This document shows positions 8,313-16,571 of a stretch of DNA of 32,670 nucleotides, in pieces (within the stretch, counting starts at the first letter, position 1; every line of letters begins with the position of its first letter). This DNA is from Oceanobacter sp. 1_MG-2023 (GTDB lineage Bacteria > Pseudomonadota > Gammaproteobacteria > Pseudomonadales > Oceanobacteraceae). The notes below the pieces were generated by a model, which searched no databases, was not told the origin of the DNA, and saw only the letters and a program-made list of their open reading frames with translations. The translations under genes were made by a program, and so were the position numbers. Location of the stretch: positions 1-32,670 of the forward strand of contig NZ_JAUYWA010000031.1 in the NCBI RefSeq assembly GCF_030689025.1. Direction: 5' to 3'.

Positions 8313-8717
8313 GTGAAACATCTGAAAGCGCTGATTCTGGTTGCTGCCACCTTATTGGTTTCGCAAGCATTCGCTGCGACAGCTACTAATGAAGAAAACA
8401 TTCGCGAACGTATCGCCCCGGTGGGTGACGTTTGTGTGGGTGCAGAGTGTGGTGGTGCTGTTGTGGTTGCATCCGGTCCTCGCTCTGGCGAAGACATCTA
8501 TGGTGCTGCCTGTATTGCCTGCCATGGTAGCGGTATTCTGGGTGCTCCAAAGAAAGGCGATACAGCTGCCTGGAACACTCGTTTGGATAAAGGCTTTGAA
8601 GCCACGTTGAGCAATGCGGTCAACGGCCTCAATGCCATGCCACCAAAAGGTAACTGCCTGGATTGCTCGGAAGATGAGCTGCTGGCGGCTATCAAGTTTA
8701 TGTCTGGTCACGAGTAA
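8313..8717 (+). CDS. Periplasmic cytochrome c5 family protein
   Basis: A 134-residue secreted monohaem cytochrome c. The signal peptide is MKHLKALILVAATLLVSQAFA. The haem-binding motif is Cys67-Ile-Ala-Cys70-His71, and Met109 in NAMPPKG is the likely sixth ligand. Cys115 and Cys118 (GNCLDC) form the extra pair typical of cytochrome c5. An additional pair, Cys41 and Cys46, lies in the N-terminal extension between the signal peptide and the haem domain. The role is electron transfer in the periplasm; the donor and acceptor cannot be told here. The start is a GTG at 8313 with AAGGGGA at 8301-8307, about 6 bases away. The gene appears monocistronic, with its own promoter and a strong terminator. 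Confidence 0.93.
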   Translation: MKHLKALILVAATLLVSQAFAATATNEENIRERIAPVGDVCVGAECGGAVVVASGPRSGEDIYGAACIACHGSGILGAPKKGDTAAWNTRLDKGFEATLSNAVNGLNAMPPKGNCLDCSEDELLAAIKFMSGHE

Positions 8718-8733
8718 TCTTCGGTTACTTTGC

Positions 8734-8781
8734 CACAGGCACAAAAAAAGCCGCGTTATCGCGGCTTTTTTTGTGCCTGTG
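8734..8781. terminator. Strong bidirectional intrinsic terminator
   Basis: A perfect inverted repeat with two 22-base arms (8734-8755 and 8760-8781) and a TTAT loop. Each arm has a GC-rich tip (GCCGCG/CGCGGC) next to a run of seven A or seven T, so the hairpin is followed by a U tract whichever strand is read. It lies exactly between the convergent cytochrome c and speE stops (8717 and 8833) and can end transcription of both. Confidence 0.95.
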
Positions 8782-8832
8782 ATTTGTCCCGGCCCGGTGT
8801 TGCTGTGTTGCTCGTCCGGGCTGGGTCAGGCA

Positions 8833-9702
8833 TCAGTCGGCGATATTCAGCGCCCGACGCATAAACTCAGGCATGGCCATACCGGCCGCATGGATTTCGG
8901 CATTATAGTACTCCGTGCGGAACGGTTTGGCTGCGGCGTCTTCGATACGGAAGCTGGTGGTATCCCCCCCCTTGCTGGCCAGAGTACAGCTCCACCAACC
9001 GGATGGGTAAATCACTTGCGGAAACTGCACGGTGTGGCTGCTGGTAGCACCGGCGGCGGCCATATCAACATGGATTTTCTTGATGATGGAGTCACTGTGG
9101 TACAGCGGTGATTCCGACTGTTGTACCACAATGCCCAGTGGCGCCAGCGCCGTGAAGCAGTCCTTGTAAAAATCGATGGCAAACAGTCCTTCTGCCGGGC
9201 CAACAGGGTCGGTGCTGTCGATAATAATCACATCCAGGGATTCCGGTGCGCGATCCTTGATCCACTGAATGCCATCGGCAAATAAAATATTGGCCCGTGG
9301 GTCGGCGTTGGATTCACACAGTTCCGGGAAGTGTTGCTCCGACATGCGGGTCACAAGCTCATCGATATCGATTTGCCAGACCTGCTCAACGCCGGGGTGT
9401 TTCAGCACTTCGCGCAGGGTGCCACAGTCGCCACCACCAATAATGGCAACGTTTTTTGGGGCCGGGTGAGCGAACAGCGCTATATGCGACATCATTTCGT
9501 GGTACACAAAGTTCTCACGGGTAGAGACCATGGTGCAGCCATCAATCACCATCAGCTTGCCGAAGGTTTCCGTGTCGTAGATATCAATGCGCTGGAATTC
9601 GCTTTGAACGCTGTCGATTTTGCCCTTCACTTTCAAGGAAAAGGCAGAGCCTTGTTGATCAAATACTTCGGTAAACCAGCCGTCTGCCAGTGAGTGTGTC
9701 AT
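8833..9702 (-). CDS. speE: Spermidine synthase (polyamine aminopropyltransferase)
   Basis: Transfers the aminopropyl group of decarboxylated S-adenosylmethionine to putrescine, giving spermidine, in the cytoplasm. The 289-residue protein has the N-terminal beta domain (about 7-60) and a Rossmann-like domain with GGGDCG (89-94) for the nucleotide donor. It also has ADGIQWI (about 142-148), the catalytic DSTDPVGPA segment (162-170), and QSESP near 195, which contributes to the active site. All key residues look present. It is divergent from speA, separated by 235 bases that presumably contain both promoters, and it converges with the cytochrome gene across the shared terminator. The ribosome-binding site is weak (GAG about 8 bases upstream). 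I did not see speD or speB in the window. Confidence 0.95.
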   Translation of the reverse strand: MTHSLADGWFTEVFDQQGSAFSLKVKGKIDSVQSEFQRIDIYDTETFGKLMVIDGCTMVSTRENFVYHEMMSHIALFAHPAPKNVAIIGGGDCGTLREVLKHPGVEQVWQIDIDELVTRMSEQHFPELCESNADPRANILFADGIQWIKDRAPESLDVIIIDSTDPVGPAEGLFAIDFYKDCFTALAPLGIVVQQSESPLYHSDSIIKKIHVDMAAAGATSSHTVQFPQVIYPSGWWSCTLASKGGDTTSFRIEDAAAKPFRTEYYNAEIHAAGMAMPEFMRRALNIAD

Positions 9703-9937
9703 ATTGGATACTCAAATGAATCGATGTTCTTTAAAATCGGCGGCTGGCAGCACGACGGATATGCCGTCCGCGCTGGCCCCGACAGCGATCTGTGCGTTGA
9801 TCCGTGAATTGATCTAACGCCGGTCGTTGCGGATTTTGCGAGCCGATAACAGCTGCCGTTACCGCGACCATTCTTTGGCGCAGCAAGATACCTTAACCAC
9901 GGATTCGCGCCAAGTGAATCAGCATTCAGGATAGCCC

Positions 9938-11836
9938 ATGACCACCGCCCAACCTGCCTCCGCCAGTGATGTCTATAACCTGCCTTACTGGAGTGAGGGT
10001 TATGCCCGTATCAATGATCTGGGCAACCTGAGTATTCACCCGGATGCATCCCCGTCTGCAGGTATCGACCTCGAAGGGTTATCGGCACTGGTGCGTCAGG
10101 AAGGCCTGCGTTTGCCGGTCTTGCTGCGCTTCCCCGGTATTCTGCATCACCGGGTGGGCAGTCTGGTACAGGCTTTTGAGCAGGCACGCCAGGCATGTGA
10201 TTATCAGGGCGGGTTTACGCCGGTTTACCCCATCAAGGTCAACCAGCAGCAACCGGTGGTGGCGCAAATTGTTGCCGGTCAGCGCCTGGCGGGCATCGAA
10301 CGGATCGGGCTGGAAGCCGGCAGCAAGCCGGAGCTGATTGCGGTACTGGCGCAAACCCGTGATATCAAGGCGACGATTGTGTGTAACGGCTACAAGGATG
10401 CGCATTTTGTGCGGCTGGCGCTGATGGCAGAGAAAATGGGCCATCATGTGTTTCTGGTGATCGAAAAACTGTCGGAATTACCCATGATCCTGCGCGAAGC
10501 GGAGCGGGTTGGCGTCCAGCCACGGCTGGGGGTGCGGGCACGGCTGGCCACCATCGGCAAGGGCAACTGGCAGAATACCGGCGGTGAAAAATCCAAGTTT
10601 GGCCTGTCGGCCCTGCAGATTCTGCAAGTGGTGGAGCTGCTGCGTCAGCAAGGGCAGCTGGAGACGCTGCAGTTATTGCATTTCCACCTGGGCTCGCAGC
10701 TGGCCAATATCCACGATATTCATACCGGTTTGCGCGAGTGCAGCCGTATCTTTGCCGAGCTGGTGACGCTGGGGGTTCCGGTGCAGTGGCTGGATGTCGG
10801 GGGCGGCCTGGGCGTGGATTACGAGGGCACACGCTCGCGCAGTTATTGCTCAATGAACTACAGCATGCAGGAATATGCCCGCAAAGTCGTGGAAGCCATG
10901 AAGGAGATCTGCGCCGAAATTGGTGCCCCGGAACCTCATATTCTGACGGAATCCGGTCGTGCCATGACCGCTCACCACGCAGTGTTATTAACCGAAATCA
11001 TTGACCATGAGCGGCCCCTTGATGGCGAGCTGGAGCCAATGCAAGACAGCGACCCTGTGTGCCTCAAAGGTCTGTATCGGGCGTATGACACCTTGCTGGC
11101 ATCTCGCAGTAGCGGTCTGGTGGAGTTGTTTCACGATATCCAGCACTGGGTGGCGGAAGCCCATGCCTCGTTCAGTCTTGGGCTGTTGTCACTGGCACAG
11201 CGAGCCAGTGTTGAAACCCTGTACGCCCGTACCTGCCAGTTGCTGGTGGAAAAGCTGAACCCCGGCAATCGTGCTCATCGGCCTCTGCTGGACGAACTGC
11301 AAGAGAAACTGGCCGACAAGGTATTTGTGAATTTTTCGCTGTTCCAGTCTTTGCCGGATATCTGGGGTATCAACCAGATTTTCCCTATCCTGCCGGTGAC
11401 GGGGCTGGATCAGCCGATGGCGTATCGCGGCGTGTTGCAAGACATCACCTGTGATTCGGATGGCCGTATTGATAATTATGTTGAAAATGACGGTCTGGGC
11501 ACCAGCTTGCCGCTGCCATCGATCAATCGCGGCGATATGCTGGCGTTTTTTATGGTGGGGGCTTATCAGGAGATTCTCGGCGATTTGCACAACCTGTTCG
11601 GGGATACCGACTCGGTGGATGTTGTGCTGGATGCCGAAGGCCAGCCACAGCTGCACAATCCGGTGTGGGGCGATCATATTGCCAAGGTGTTGGGTTACGT
11701 CAATTTTAATGAAGATGATATTCGCCACCGCCTGCTCAGTCAGGTAGAACAGAGCGCACTGGATGACAGCGACAAAGCGATGTTCCAGCGTGAACTGGCG
11801 GAATCCATGCAGGCGTACACCTACTTGCAGTTATAA
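9938..11836 (+). CDS. speA: Biosynthetic arginine decarboxylase
   Basis: A PLP enzyme converting arginine to agmatine, the first step of the agmatine route to putrescine. The 632 residues match the family length. YPIKVNQQ holds the PLP lysine at residue 100; HFHLGSQ and WLDVGGGLGVDY form the cofactor phosphate-binding face of the alpha/beta barrel; and CDSDGRID near the C-terminal part carries the likely catalytic Cys505. The N-terminal NLPYWSEGYARINDLGNL is a signature of the long SpeA group. The start is supported by AGGA at 9928-9931, six bases before the ATG. There is no signal peptide, so it is cytoplasmic. It is divergent from speE, a natural pairing for polyamine synthesis, and is followed by small hairpins and then by a convergent monooxygenase gene. 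Confidence 0.96.
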   Translation: MTTAQPASASDVYNLPYWSEGYARINDLGNLSIHPDASPSAGIDLEGLSALVRQEGLRLPVLLRFPGILHHRVGSLVQAFEQARQACDYQGGFTPVYPIKVNQQQPVVAQIVAGQRLAGIERIGLEAGSKPELIAVLAQTRDIKATIVCNGYKDAHFVRLALMAEKMGHHVFLVIEKLSELPMILREAERVGVQPRLGVRARLATIGKGNWQNTGGEKSKFGLSALQILQVVELLRQQGQLETLQLLHFHLGSQLANIHDIHTGLRECSRIFAELVTLGVPVQWLDVGGGLGVDYEGTRSRSYCSMNYSMQEYARKVVEAMKEICAEIGAPEPHILTESGRAMTAHHAVLLTEIIDHERPLDGELEPMQDSDPVCLKGLYRAYDTLLASRSSGLVELFHDIQHWVAEAHASFSLGLLSLAQRASVETLYARTCQLLVEKLNPGNRAHRPLLDELQEKLADKVFVNFSLFQSLPDIWGINQIFPILPVTGLDQPMAYRGVLQDITCDSDGRIDNYVENDGLGTSLPLPSINRGDMLAFFMVGAYQEILGDLHNLFGDTDSVDVVLDAEGQPQLHNPVWGDHIAKVLGYVNFNEDDIRHRLLSQVEQSALDDSDKAMFQRELAESMQAYTYLQL

Positions 11837-11840
11837 GCGC

Positions 11841-11884
11841 TGGCCTGAATATTCAAGCCAGCAAGCCCCGCTGATGCGGGGTTT
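11841..11884 (+). terminator. Weak hairpins after speA, possible terminator
   Basis: Two stems follow the speA stop. The first (TGGCCTGAAT paired with ATTCAAGCCA, 11841-11860, one mismatch) has almost no loop. The second has CCCCGC at 11866-11871 pairing with GCGGGG at 11876-11881 around a TGAT loop, extended by wobble pairs into only three T. The U tract is too short for a confident intrinsic terminator. Confidence 0.45.
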
Positions 11885-11956
11885 GATGTACGGAACGGAG
11901 CAAAACCGGTCAACCGTCGTGTGACCGCTGACCGGCCTTCAGTCCGGAGTCATCAC

Positions 11957-13789
11957 TCAGGACAAGTGATTGACAGCTTCCATGCCATAGACAGGGGTTG
12001 CAATCCCTTCCATGCGAGCCTTGATTTGCAGGGACAGATATTGCGAGTAATGACGCGACTGATGCAGGTTACCGCCGTGGAACCACAGCGCCTGCTGGTG
12101 AGTGGGTTTCCACATATTGCGCAATTCCCCTTCCCATGGTCCTGGGTCCTTGGTGGTTTGCGATCCCATGCCCCAGCATTTGCCCACCTTGTCGGCGACT
12201 TCCTGGGAAATAATCCGGGCGGCCCAGCCGTTCATCGAGCCATAGCCGGTGGCGTAGACAATCAGGTCGGCAGGTAGCTCCGTGCCGTCGGTCAGTATCA
12301 CCGAGTGGGGTAATATCTGTTCGATGGTGGTGCGGCTTTTCAGCTTGATATCGCCGTTGGCTATCAACTCGGATGCCCCCACGTCAATATAGTAGCCCGA
12401 TGCCCGGCGCAGGTATTTCATAAACAGACCGGAGCCATCATCGCCAAAATCAAGCATAAATCCGGCTTTCTCCAGGCTTTGATAAAACTCGGCATCCTGC
12501 TCGGCCACTTCTTTGTAGATGGGAATATGGAATTCCGGCATCACCTTGAAAGGAATTGAGGCAAAGGTCAGATCGGCCTTGTAGGTCGTCATACCGTTTT
12601 GTACCGCTTCTTCGGAATACAAGCCTCCCAGTACCTTGTCCATCAGGGTATCGGATTTGATGATATGAGTGGAAGAACGCTGGATCATGGTAACGTCGGC
12701 ACCGTGTTCCCACAGCGCGGCACAGATATCGTGGGCGGAGTTGTTAGCTCCCAGTACCACAACACGTTTACCGGCATAGGCTTCGCCACCTGGGTGCTGG
12801 CTGGAGTGATGCTGTTCACCTTCGAAACTGTCTTGCCCTGGAATCCTGGGAATATTCGGGATACCCGACATTCCGGTTGCCAGCACCAGCTGTTTGGGGC
12901 GCAAGGTCAATGCTTCACCCTGACGATTGACCTGTACTACCCACTCTTCGGCCTGTTCGTCATAGTGGGCTGAAGTGCATTCGGTCGAACCCCAGTAATT
13001 CAATTCCATCACCTTGGTGTACATCTCCAGCCAGTCACCGATTTTGTCTTTCGGTGCAAAGACGGGCCAGTGATCAGGGAAGGGCAGGTACGGCATATGG
13101 TCGTACCAGACCGGATCATGCAAGCATAAGGACTTGTAGCGTCGACGCCAGGCATCGCCGGGTTTTTCCAGCTTGTCGATGATCAGGGTTGGTACTTCCA
13201 GCTGGCGCAGCCGCGCACCAAGACCGATTCCTCCCTGGCCGCCACCAATAATCAGGCAATAAGGCTGCTTTTCGTAGCCCAGTTCGGCTTCTTCCTGCTG
13301 GCGCTTTTCCTGCCAGGTTTGACGGTTACGCTGAATACCATGTTCTGCTCCTCGAGGGCGTTGGGCATTACGTTTTTCCGGAAAATCTTTCAGCTCCACC
13401 ATGGTGGTCAGTAGCGTCCAGGCTTGCCCCTGACGTAGGCGCAGATGGCCTCGTCCGTGAGCGACAGCCGTGTCGAAACAGATCCAGGCTTCAATCACAC
13501 CGTTGTTGTCGGTGGCTTCTTCTTCCAGCCGCCAATTGGATGGCTGCACCTGAGCGAGTGTTTCGGTCAGCATCGCCTGTATGGCGTCCCGGCCTTCCAG
13601 GGTTTTGATATTCCAGGTGAAGGCGACCAGATCGCGCCAGAACCCTTGCGGTTCAAACAGGGACGTAGCCGCTGCGGTATTACGGTTCTGTAACGCCTGA
13701 TTGAAGTGATCGAGCCAGGTTTGTGCCTCAATGGATGCGGGGGACTGTGGTGACGTTGCCGCCGGTGTGGCTGTGGAATTCCGGGTCAT
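11957..13789 (-). CDS. FAD-dependent, NAD(P)H-binding monooxygenase with N-terminal NTF2-like domain
   Basis: A 610-residue flavin-containing monooxygenase relative. Residues about 20-135 resemble an NTF2/SnoaL-like domain (TWLDHFNQALQNRNTAAATSLF, then FWRDLVAFTW). The FAD Rossmann motif GGGQGG is at about 182-187, the pyridine nucleotide motif GANNSA at about 347-352, and the FxGxxxH fingerprint (FEGEQHHSSQHP) begins at about 322. The usual Trp or Tyr at the end of that fingerprint is His. A late ATGYGS motif closes the FAD domain. Substrate is unknown; N-, S- or Baeyer-Villiger oxygenation are all possible. The start at 13789 is set by AGGAG at 13796-13800. The open frame extends to 13876 but overlaps a sigma-54 promoter, which argues against the longer form. 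It is divergent from its probable activator. Confidence 0.88.
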   Translation of the reverse strand: MTRNSTATPAATSPQSPASIEAQTWLDHFNQALQNRNTAAATSLFEPQGFWRDLVAFTWNIKTLEGRDAIQAMLTETLAQVQPSNWRLEEEATDNNGVIEAWICFDTAVAHGRGHLRLRQGQAWTLLTTMVELKDFPEKRNAQRPRGAEHGIQRNRQTWQEKRQQEEAELGYEKQPYCLIIGGGQGGIGLGARLRQLEVPTLIIDKLEKPGDAWRRRYKSLCLHDPVWYDHMPYLPFPDHWPVFAPKDKIGDWLEMYTKVMELNYWGSTECTSAHYDEQAEEWVVQVNRQGEALTLRPKQLVLATGMSGIPNIPRIPGQDSFEGEQHHSSQHPGGEAYAGKRVVVLGANNSAHDICAALWEHGADVTMIQRSSTHIIKSDTLMDKVLGGLYSEEAVQNGMTTYKADLTFASIPFKVMPEFHIPIYKEVAEQDAEFYQSLEKAGFMLDFGDDGSGLFMKYLRRASGYYIDVGASELIANGDIKLKSRTTIEQILPHSVILTDGTELPADLIVYATGYGSMNGWAARIISQEVADKVGKCWGMGSQTTKDPGPWEGELRNMWKPTHQQALWFHGGNLHQSRHYSQYLSLQIKARMEGIATPVYGMEAVNHLS

Positions 13790-13848
13790 GGATAACTCCT
13801 GCTTTCTCTTGTTGTTTTTATTTGGGCGCTGAGCCTCTGATGGGTTAT

Positions 13849-13864
13849 AGCAGCTGCTGTGCCA
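13849..13864 (-). promoter_or_regulatory. Predicted sigma-54 (-24/-12) promoter of the monooxygenase gene
   Basis: On the minus strand the site reads TGGCACAGCAGCTGCT. It has the invariant GG and GC separated by exactly 10 bases and departs from the TGGCAC-N5-TTGCA/T consensus mainly by C for T before TGC. The start of transcription would fall near 13838, leaving a leader of about 49 bases that includes the AGGAG site. The divergent neighbour encodes a sigma-54-dependent activator, which makes chance less likely. Confidence 0.75.
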
Positions 13865-13963
13865 GATTGAGTGCATTGTTATTTGTTCTTATAACTTACT
13901 GATAAATAATAAGATTTATTTTTAATCGGAATATCTGTAGCGGTACTGGAGGCAAGCTGTGAA

Positions 13964-14023
13964 ACAGCTGTAACGCCGAAAACGATACAGCTGCAGTGGT
14001 CACATTACAGTTGTAACGCTGAA
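13964..14023. promoter_or_regulatory. Candidate upstream activator sites: three phased ACAG(C/T)TG repeats
   Basis: ACAGCTGTAACGCCGAA (13964-13980) and ACAGTTGTAACGCTGAA (14007-14023) are direct repeats differing at two of 17 positions. A shorter copy, ACAGCTG, lies between them at 13987-13993. The starts are 23 and 20 bases apart, close to two helical turns each. The third copy is inside the palindrome TTACA-GT-TGTAA (14005-14016), and AGCTGT-GAA-ACAGCT (13955-13969) overlaps the first. Their centre is about 140 bases upstream of the -12 element of the monooxygenase promoter, a typical enhancer distance. The rest of the 339-base gap (13790-14128) is AT-rich near 13870-13930 and holds no gene. 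Confidence 0.6.
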
Positions 14024-14128
14024 CGAAAGTGGAACGAATGGGCCTGTGACAGCCACTACATAGTCTCTTTAGACTGATTGACCTGATAACAATAAGTATT
14101 GGCCGCCAGGCGGCAAGGATGGATATAG

Positions 14129-16201
14129 GTGCCTGAACATATGACCTGCTCAACCGATGCGATCTGCGCCCGTGCTCATACCCAAGCGATTACTGAATTC
14201 GCCCGGCGGCCACCAGAGTCTGCTGACGCCGATATGATCGGCCGCTCTTGGCAACGCTGTTTGCAGCAATATGGGTTGCAGCCCGGACGTCAACAGTCTG
14301 CCCGGATTGTGACTCGGTCTATCCTGAAGGAGCATCAAGAGGCGGCTGATGAACTGCTGGCCGTTGCGCGTGCCGGGGTTAACCAGCTTTACGCCAGTAT
14401 TCACGGGATGGGCTATGTCTTGCTATTGACCGATCACCGTGGCGTAACGGTTCAGTTTCATGGTGAGCGCCATCTTGATGACCACTTGCGGCGGGCGGGG
14501 TTGTATCTGGGTGCTGACTGGGATGAAAGTTATGCCGGTACCTGCGCGGTGGGTACCTGTATTCAGGAGCAGGCAGCGCTGACTTGCCATAGGGGGGATC
14601 ATTTTGACGGTGCCCATATTGGCCTGACCTGTACTGCTGCCCCGATCTTTGGCCCTTCCGGTGAGTTGATTGCGGTGCTGGATATCTCTGCGCTGAATTC
14701 TCCGGCAGCGCGGGACAGCCAGATGTTTGCCTTGCATTTGACCCAGCTGTACGCACATATGATTGAAGATGCTTACTTTCTGCGCCGTTATCGTCGTCAT
14801 CTGGTGTTTCGTTGTGACGACTCACGGGAGTTTGTTGCTCTTAATGGTCGGGTGTTGTTTGCGCTGGATGACACAGGTGAAATTATCGCAGCCAATACCG
14901 CCGGACGTTTATTGCTGGCCGATAATCCTGTGGGTTTGCCGGAGCTGATGGACAGTGACTGGGACGATATTCTGGCCATTAACCAGACTCGTGGCGATGG
15001 CGTACAAGCCTTCCATCTGGCCTCGAGTGGACAAACGGTGTTCGGCACCTTGATAGAACCCAAGCGTCCCTGCATCTCGGTGGCAACTGGCCCGGCACCC
15101 GTGGATGTCAGTCGGCCACTTGAGAGGGTGCCGGAGTTGGACTGTCTGGCCGGTGATGATGCGGCCATGCGTAAAACCCTCGAACAGGCTAAGCGTTTGC
15201 GTCAGCGTGATGTCAATTTGTTGATTCTGGGAGAAACCGGAACGGGTAAAGATATGCTGGCCAATGCGATTCACGCCAGCAGCCACCGCCGCAACAAGCC
15301 CTTTGTCGCGCTGAATTGTGCCGCCATACCGGAATCTTTGATTGAAAGTGAACTGTTTGGCTACCGCGCAGGAGCCTTTACCGGCGGACGCAGCAAGGGT
15401 GCCAAAGGGCTGGTGCAGCAAGCCGATGGCGGCACCTTGTTTCTGGATGAAATCGGCGATATGCCCTTGCAGTTACAAACTCGCTTGTTGCGCGTGCTGG
15501 CCGAAGGCGAAGTCACGCCGTTGGGGGCCGATGAGGCGGTTTTTGTTGATTGTCGTATCATCGCCGCAACTCATCATAATATTCAGGCCATGATAGAACG
15601 TAACGAATTCCGGGCCGATTTATATTATCGCTTGAATGGCGCGACGCTGCCTCTGCCACCACTGCGGCAACGGGCTGACAGGGAATTTTTGATACGTGCT
15701 TTACTGGCAGAACTGAAACAAAAATTACAACGGCCGGAATTGCGCTTGCGGGCGGATGTGATCAGCGCTTTGTTAGCCTACGCCTGGCCTGGCAATGTTC
15801 GTGAGCTTGTCAACGTACTGGCCTTTGCAGAAGCCAATAGCTGTGATGATGTTATTACGCTGGCGGATCTGCCGGAGCTTCTTCACAGTGATCAATCTGC
15901 TTCTGTCGCTGGTGCGCGGGAGACCAGTCATGTGCTGAGCAGATCGATGATGACAACCGGTGCAGTACCTTCGGCTGCGGTGTCCCGTTCTGAATCGGCG
16001 AGCCATCCATCACTGAATGCAGAAGGACAGGCATTGGTGGGGTTACTGGATCAGCATGACTGGAATCTCAGTGCCGTGGCCCGGGTGATGAAGGTGTCCA
16101 GACCAACCTTGTACCGTCGTATTCGCAAATACAGCATCCAGCGCCAGACTTGCATTGTATCAGGGCACGCTGGAGGGAAACCGCAGAACCGTTTGGTTTA
16201 G
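14129..16201 (+). CDS. Sigma-54-dependent Fis family transcriptional activator, AcoR-like (GAF, AAA+, HTH)
   Basis: A 690-residue enhancer-binding protein. The N-terminal half (about 35-225) resembles the AcoR/GAF sensory module: SWQRCLQQYGL, then GYVLLLTDHRGV, ESYAGTCAVGTCI and LTCTAAPIFGPSGELIAVLDIS. A short PAS-like segment (about 235-310) follows. The AAA+ domain has Walker A GETGTGKD (368-375), the sigma-54 contact loop GAFTG (415-419), Walker B GGTLFLDEIGD (434-444) and YAWPGNVREL (551-560). A Fis-type helix-turn-helix (about 640-667, WNLSAVARVMKVSRPTLYRRI) ends the conserved part. Unlike receiver-domain activators it lacks a phosphorylated N-terminus, so it probably senses a small molecule. 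The GTG at 14129 has an AAGGAT-type site upstream; ATG 14141 is an alternative. The likely target is the divergent monooxygenase. Confidence 0.93.
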   Translation: MPEHMTCSTDAICARAHTQAITEFARRPPESADADMIGRSWQRCLQQYGLQPGRQQSARIVTRSILKEHQEAADELLAVARAGVNQLYASIHGMGYVLLLTDHRGVTVQFHGERHLDDHLRRAGLYLGADWDESYAGTCAVGTCIQEQAALTCHRGDHFDGAHIGLTCTAAPIFGPSGELIAVLDISALNSPAARDSQMFALHLTQLYAHMIEDAYFLRRYRRHLVFRCDDSREFVALNGRVLFALDDTGEIIAANTAGRLLLADNPVGLPELMDSDWDDILAINQTRGDGVQAFHLASSGQTVFGTLIEPKRPCISVATGPAPVDVSRPLERVPELDCLAGDDAAMRKTLEQAKRLRQRDVNLLILGETGTGKDMLANAIHASSHRRNKPFVALNCAAIPESLIESELFGYRAGAFTGGRSKGAKGLVQQADGGTLFLDEIGDMPLQLQTRLLRVLAEGEVTPLGADEAVFVDCRIIAATHHNIQAMIERNEFRADLYYRLNGATLPLPPLRQRADREFLIRALLAELKQKLQRPELRLRADVISALLAYAWPGNVRELVNVLAFAEANSCDDVITLADLPELLHSDQSASVAGARETSHVLSRSMMTTGAVPSAAVSRSESASHPSLNAEGQALVGLLDQHDWNLSAVARVMKVSRPTLYRRIRKYSIQRQTCIVSGHAGGKPQNRLV

Positions 16202-16295
16202 AGAGCCATGGCGTGTAAATAATTGTATCGTACCGCGCTAAGGTTGCCCGAGTGGTCTATATGCAATGGGGAGCAGTTAACAAGAGGGGATTCAA

Positions 16296-16502
16296 ATGTC
16301 TGATGATCATTTTGAAAGACCGGCAGATGACGGTAGCGAACTCAAGCAGAGTGATGCTGCACACAAGCAACGCCAGCAAGCGCTGGCCAGTGATGTCGAA
16401 GCCTTTTTGTCTGGCGGCGGCCAAATTCAGAAGGTAGAAGACCGGATGATGGCAGACCCGCCGCGCAAGCCGCAAACCAGTTACGGCCGTCGTCCAATCT
16501 GA
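16296..16502 (+). CDS. sutA: SutA-like RNA polymerase-binding regulator
   Basis: A 68-residue highly charged, low-hydrophobicity protein. Its second half, VEAFLSGGGQIQKVEDRMMADPPRKP followed by SYGRRPI, closely follows the pattern FLSRGGK-x-QE-x(5)-VADPPKKP-x-SKYGSRPI that I remember for SutA of Pseudomonas. SutA binds RNA polymerase and raises transcription of rRNA and other genes during slow growth. The acidic N-terminal tail here (residues 2-20) is much shorter than in Pseudomonas. The central helix (about 20-40, AAHKQRQQALASDVEAFL) is kept. The start is supported by GAGGGGA at 16284-16290. It is a single gene on the plus strand, converging with the HAD phosphatase gene. A 7-bp inverted repeat (16506-16512/16527-16533) follows the stop but has no T run. 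The symbol rests on motif recognition. Confidence 0.75.
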   Translation: MSDDHFERPADDGSELKQSDAAHKQRQQALASDVEAFLSGGGQIQKVEDRMMADPPRKPQTSYGRRPI

Positions 16503-16571
16503 GGGATGGCTCCCGGGTTGGCGGCAGAGCCATATGTTGCCCGGGTTTGTCTGTGGCGTTGTTGTTGGTTG

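Noticed and set aside
9754..9768. GACGG-ATATG-CCGTC inverted repeat between speE and speA as an operator
   Set aside because: Five-base arms in GC-rich DNA are expected by chance and no second copy was seen.
13790..13876. Upstream extension of the monooxygenase frame to an ATG at 13876
   Set aside because: The added 29 codons contain the sigma-54 promoter and would lie before the predicted transcript start; AGGAG supports 13789.
16506..16533. Inverted repeat ATGGCTC/GAGCCAT after sutA as an intrinsic terminator
   Set aside because: The 14-base loop and absence of a T run on either strand make termination unlikely.
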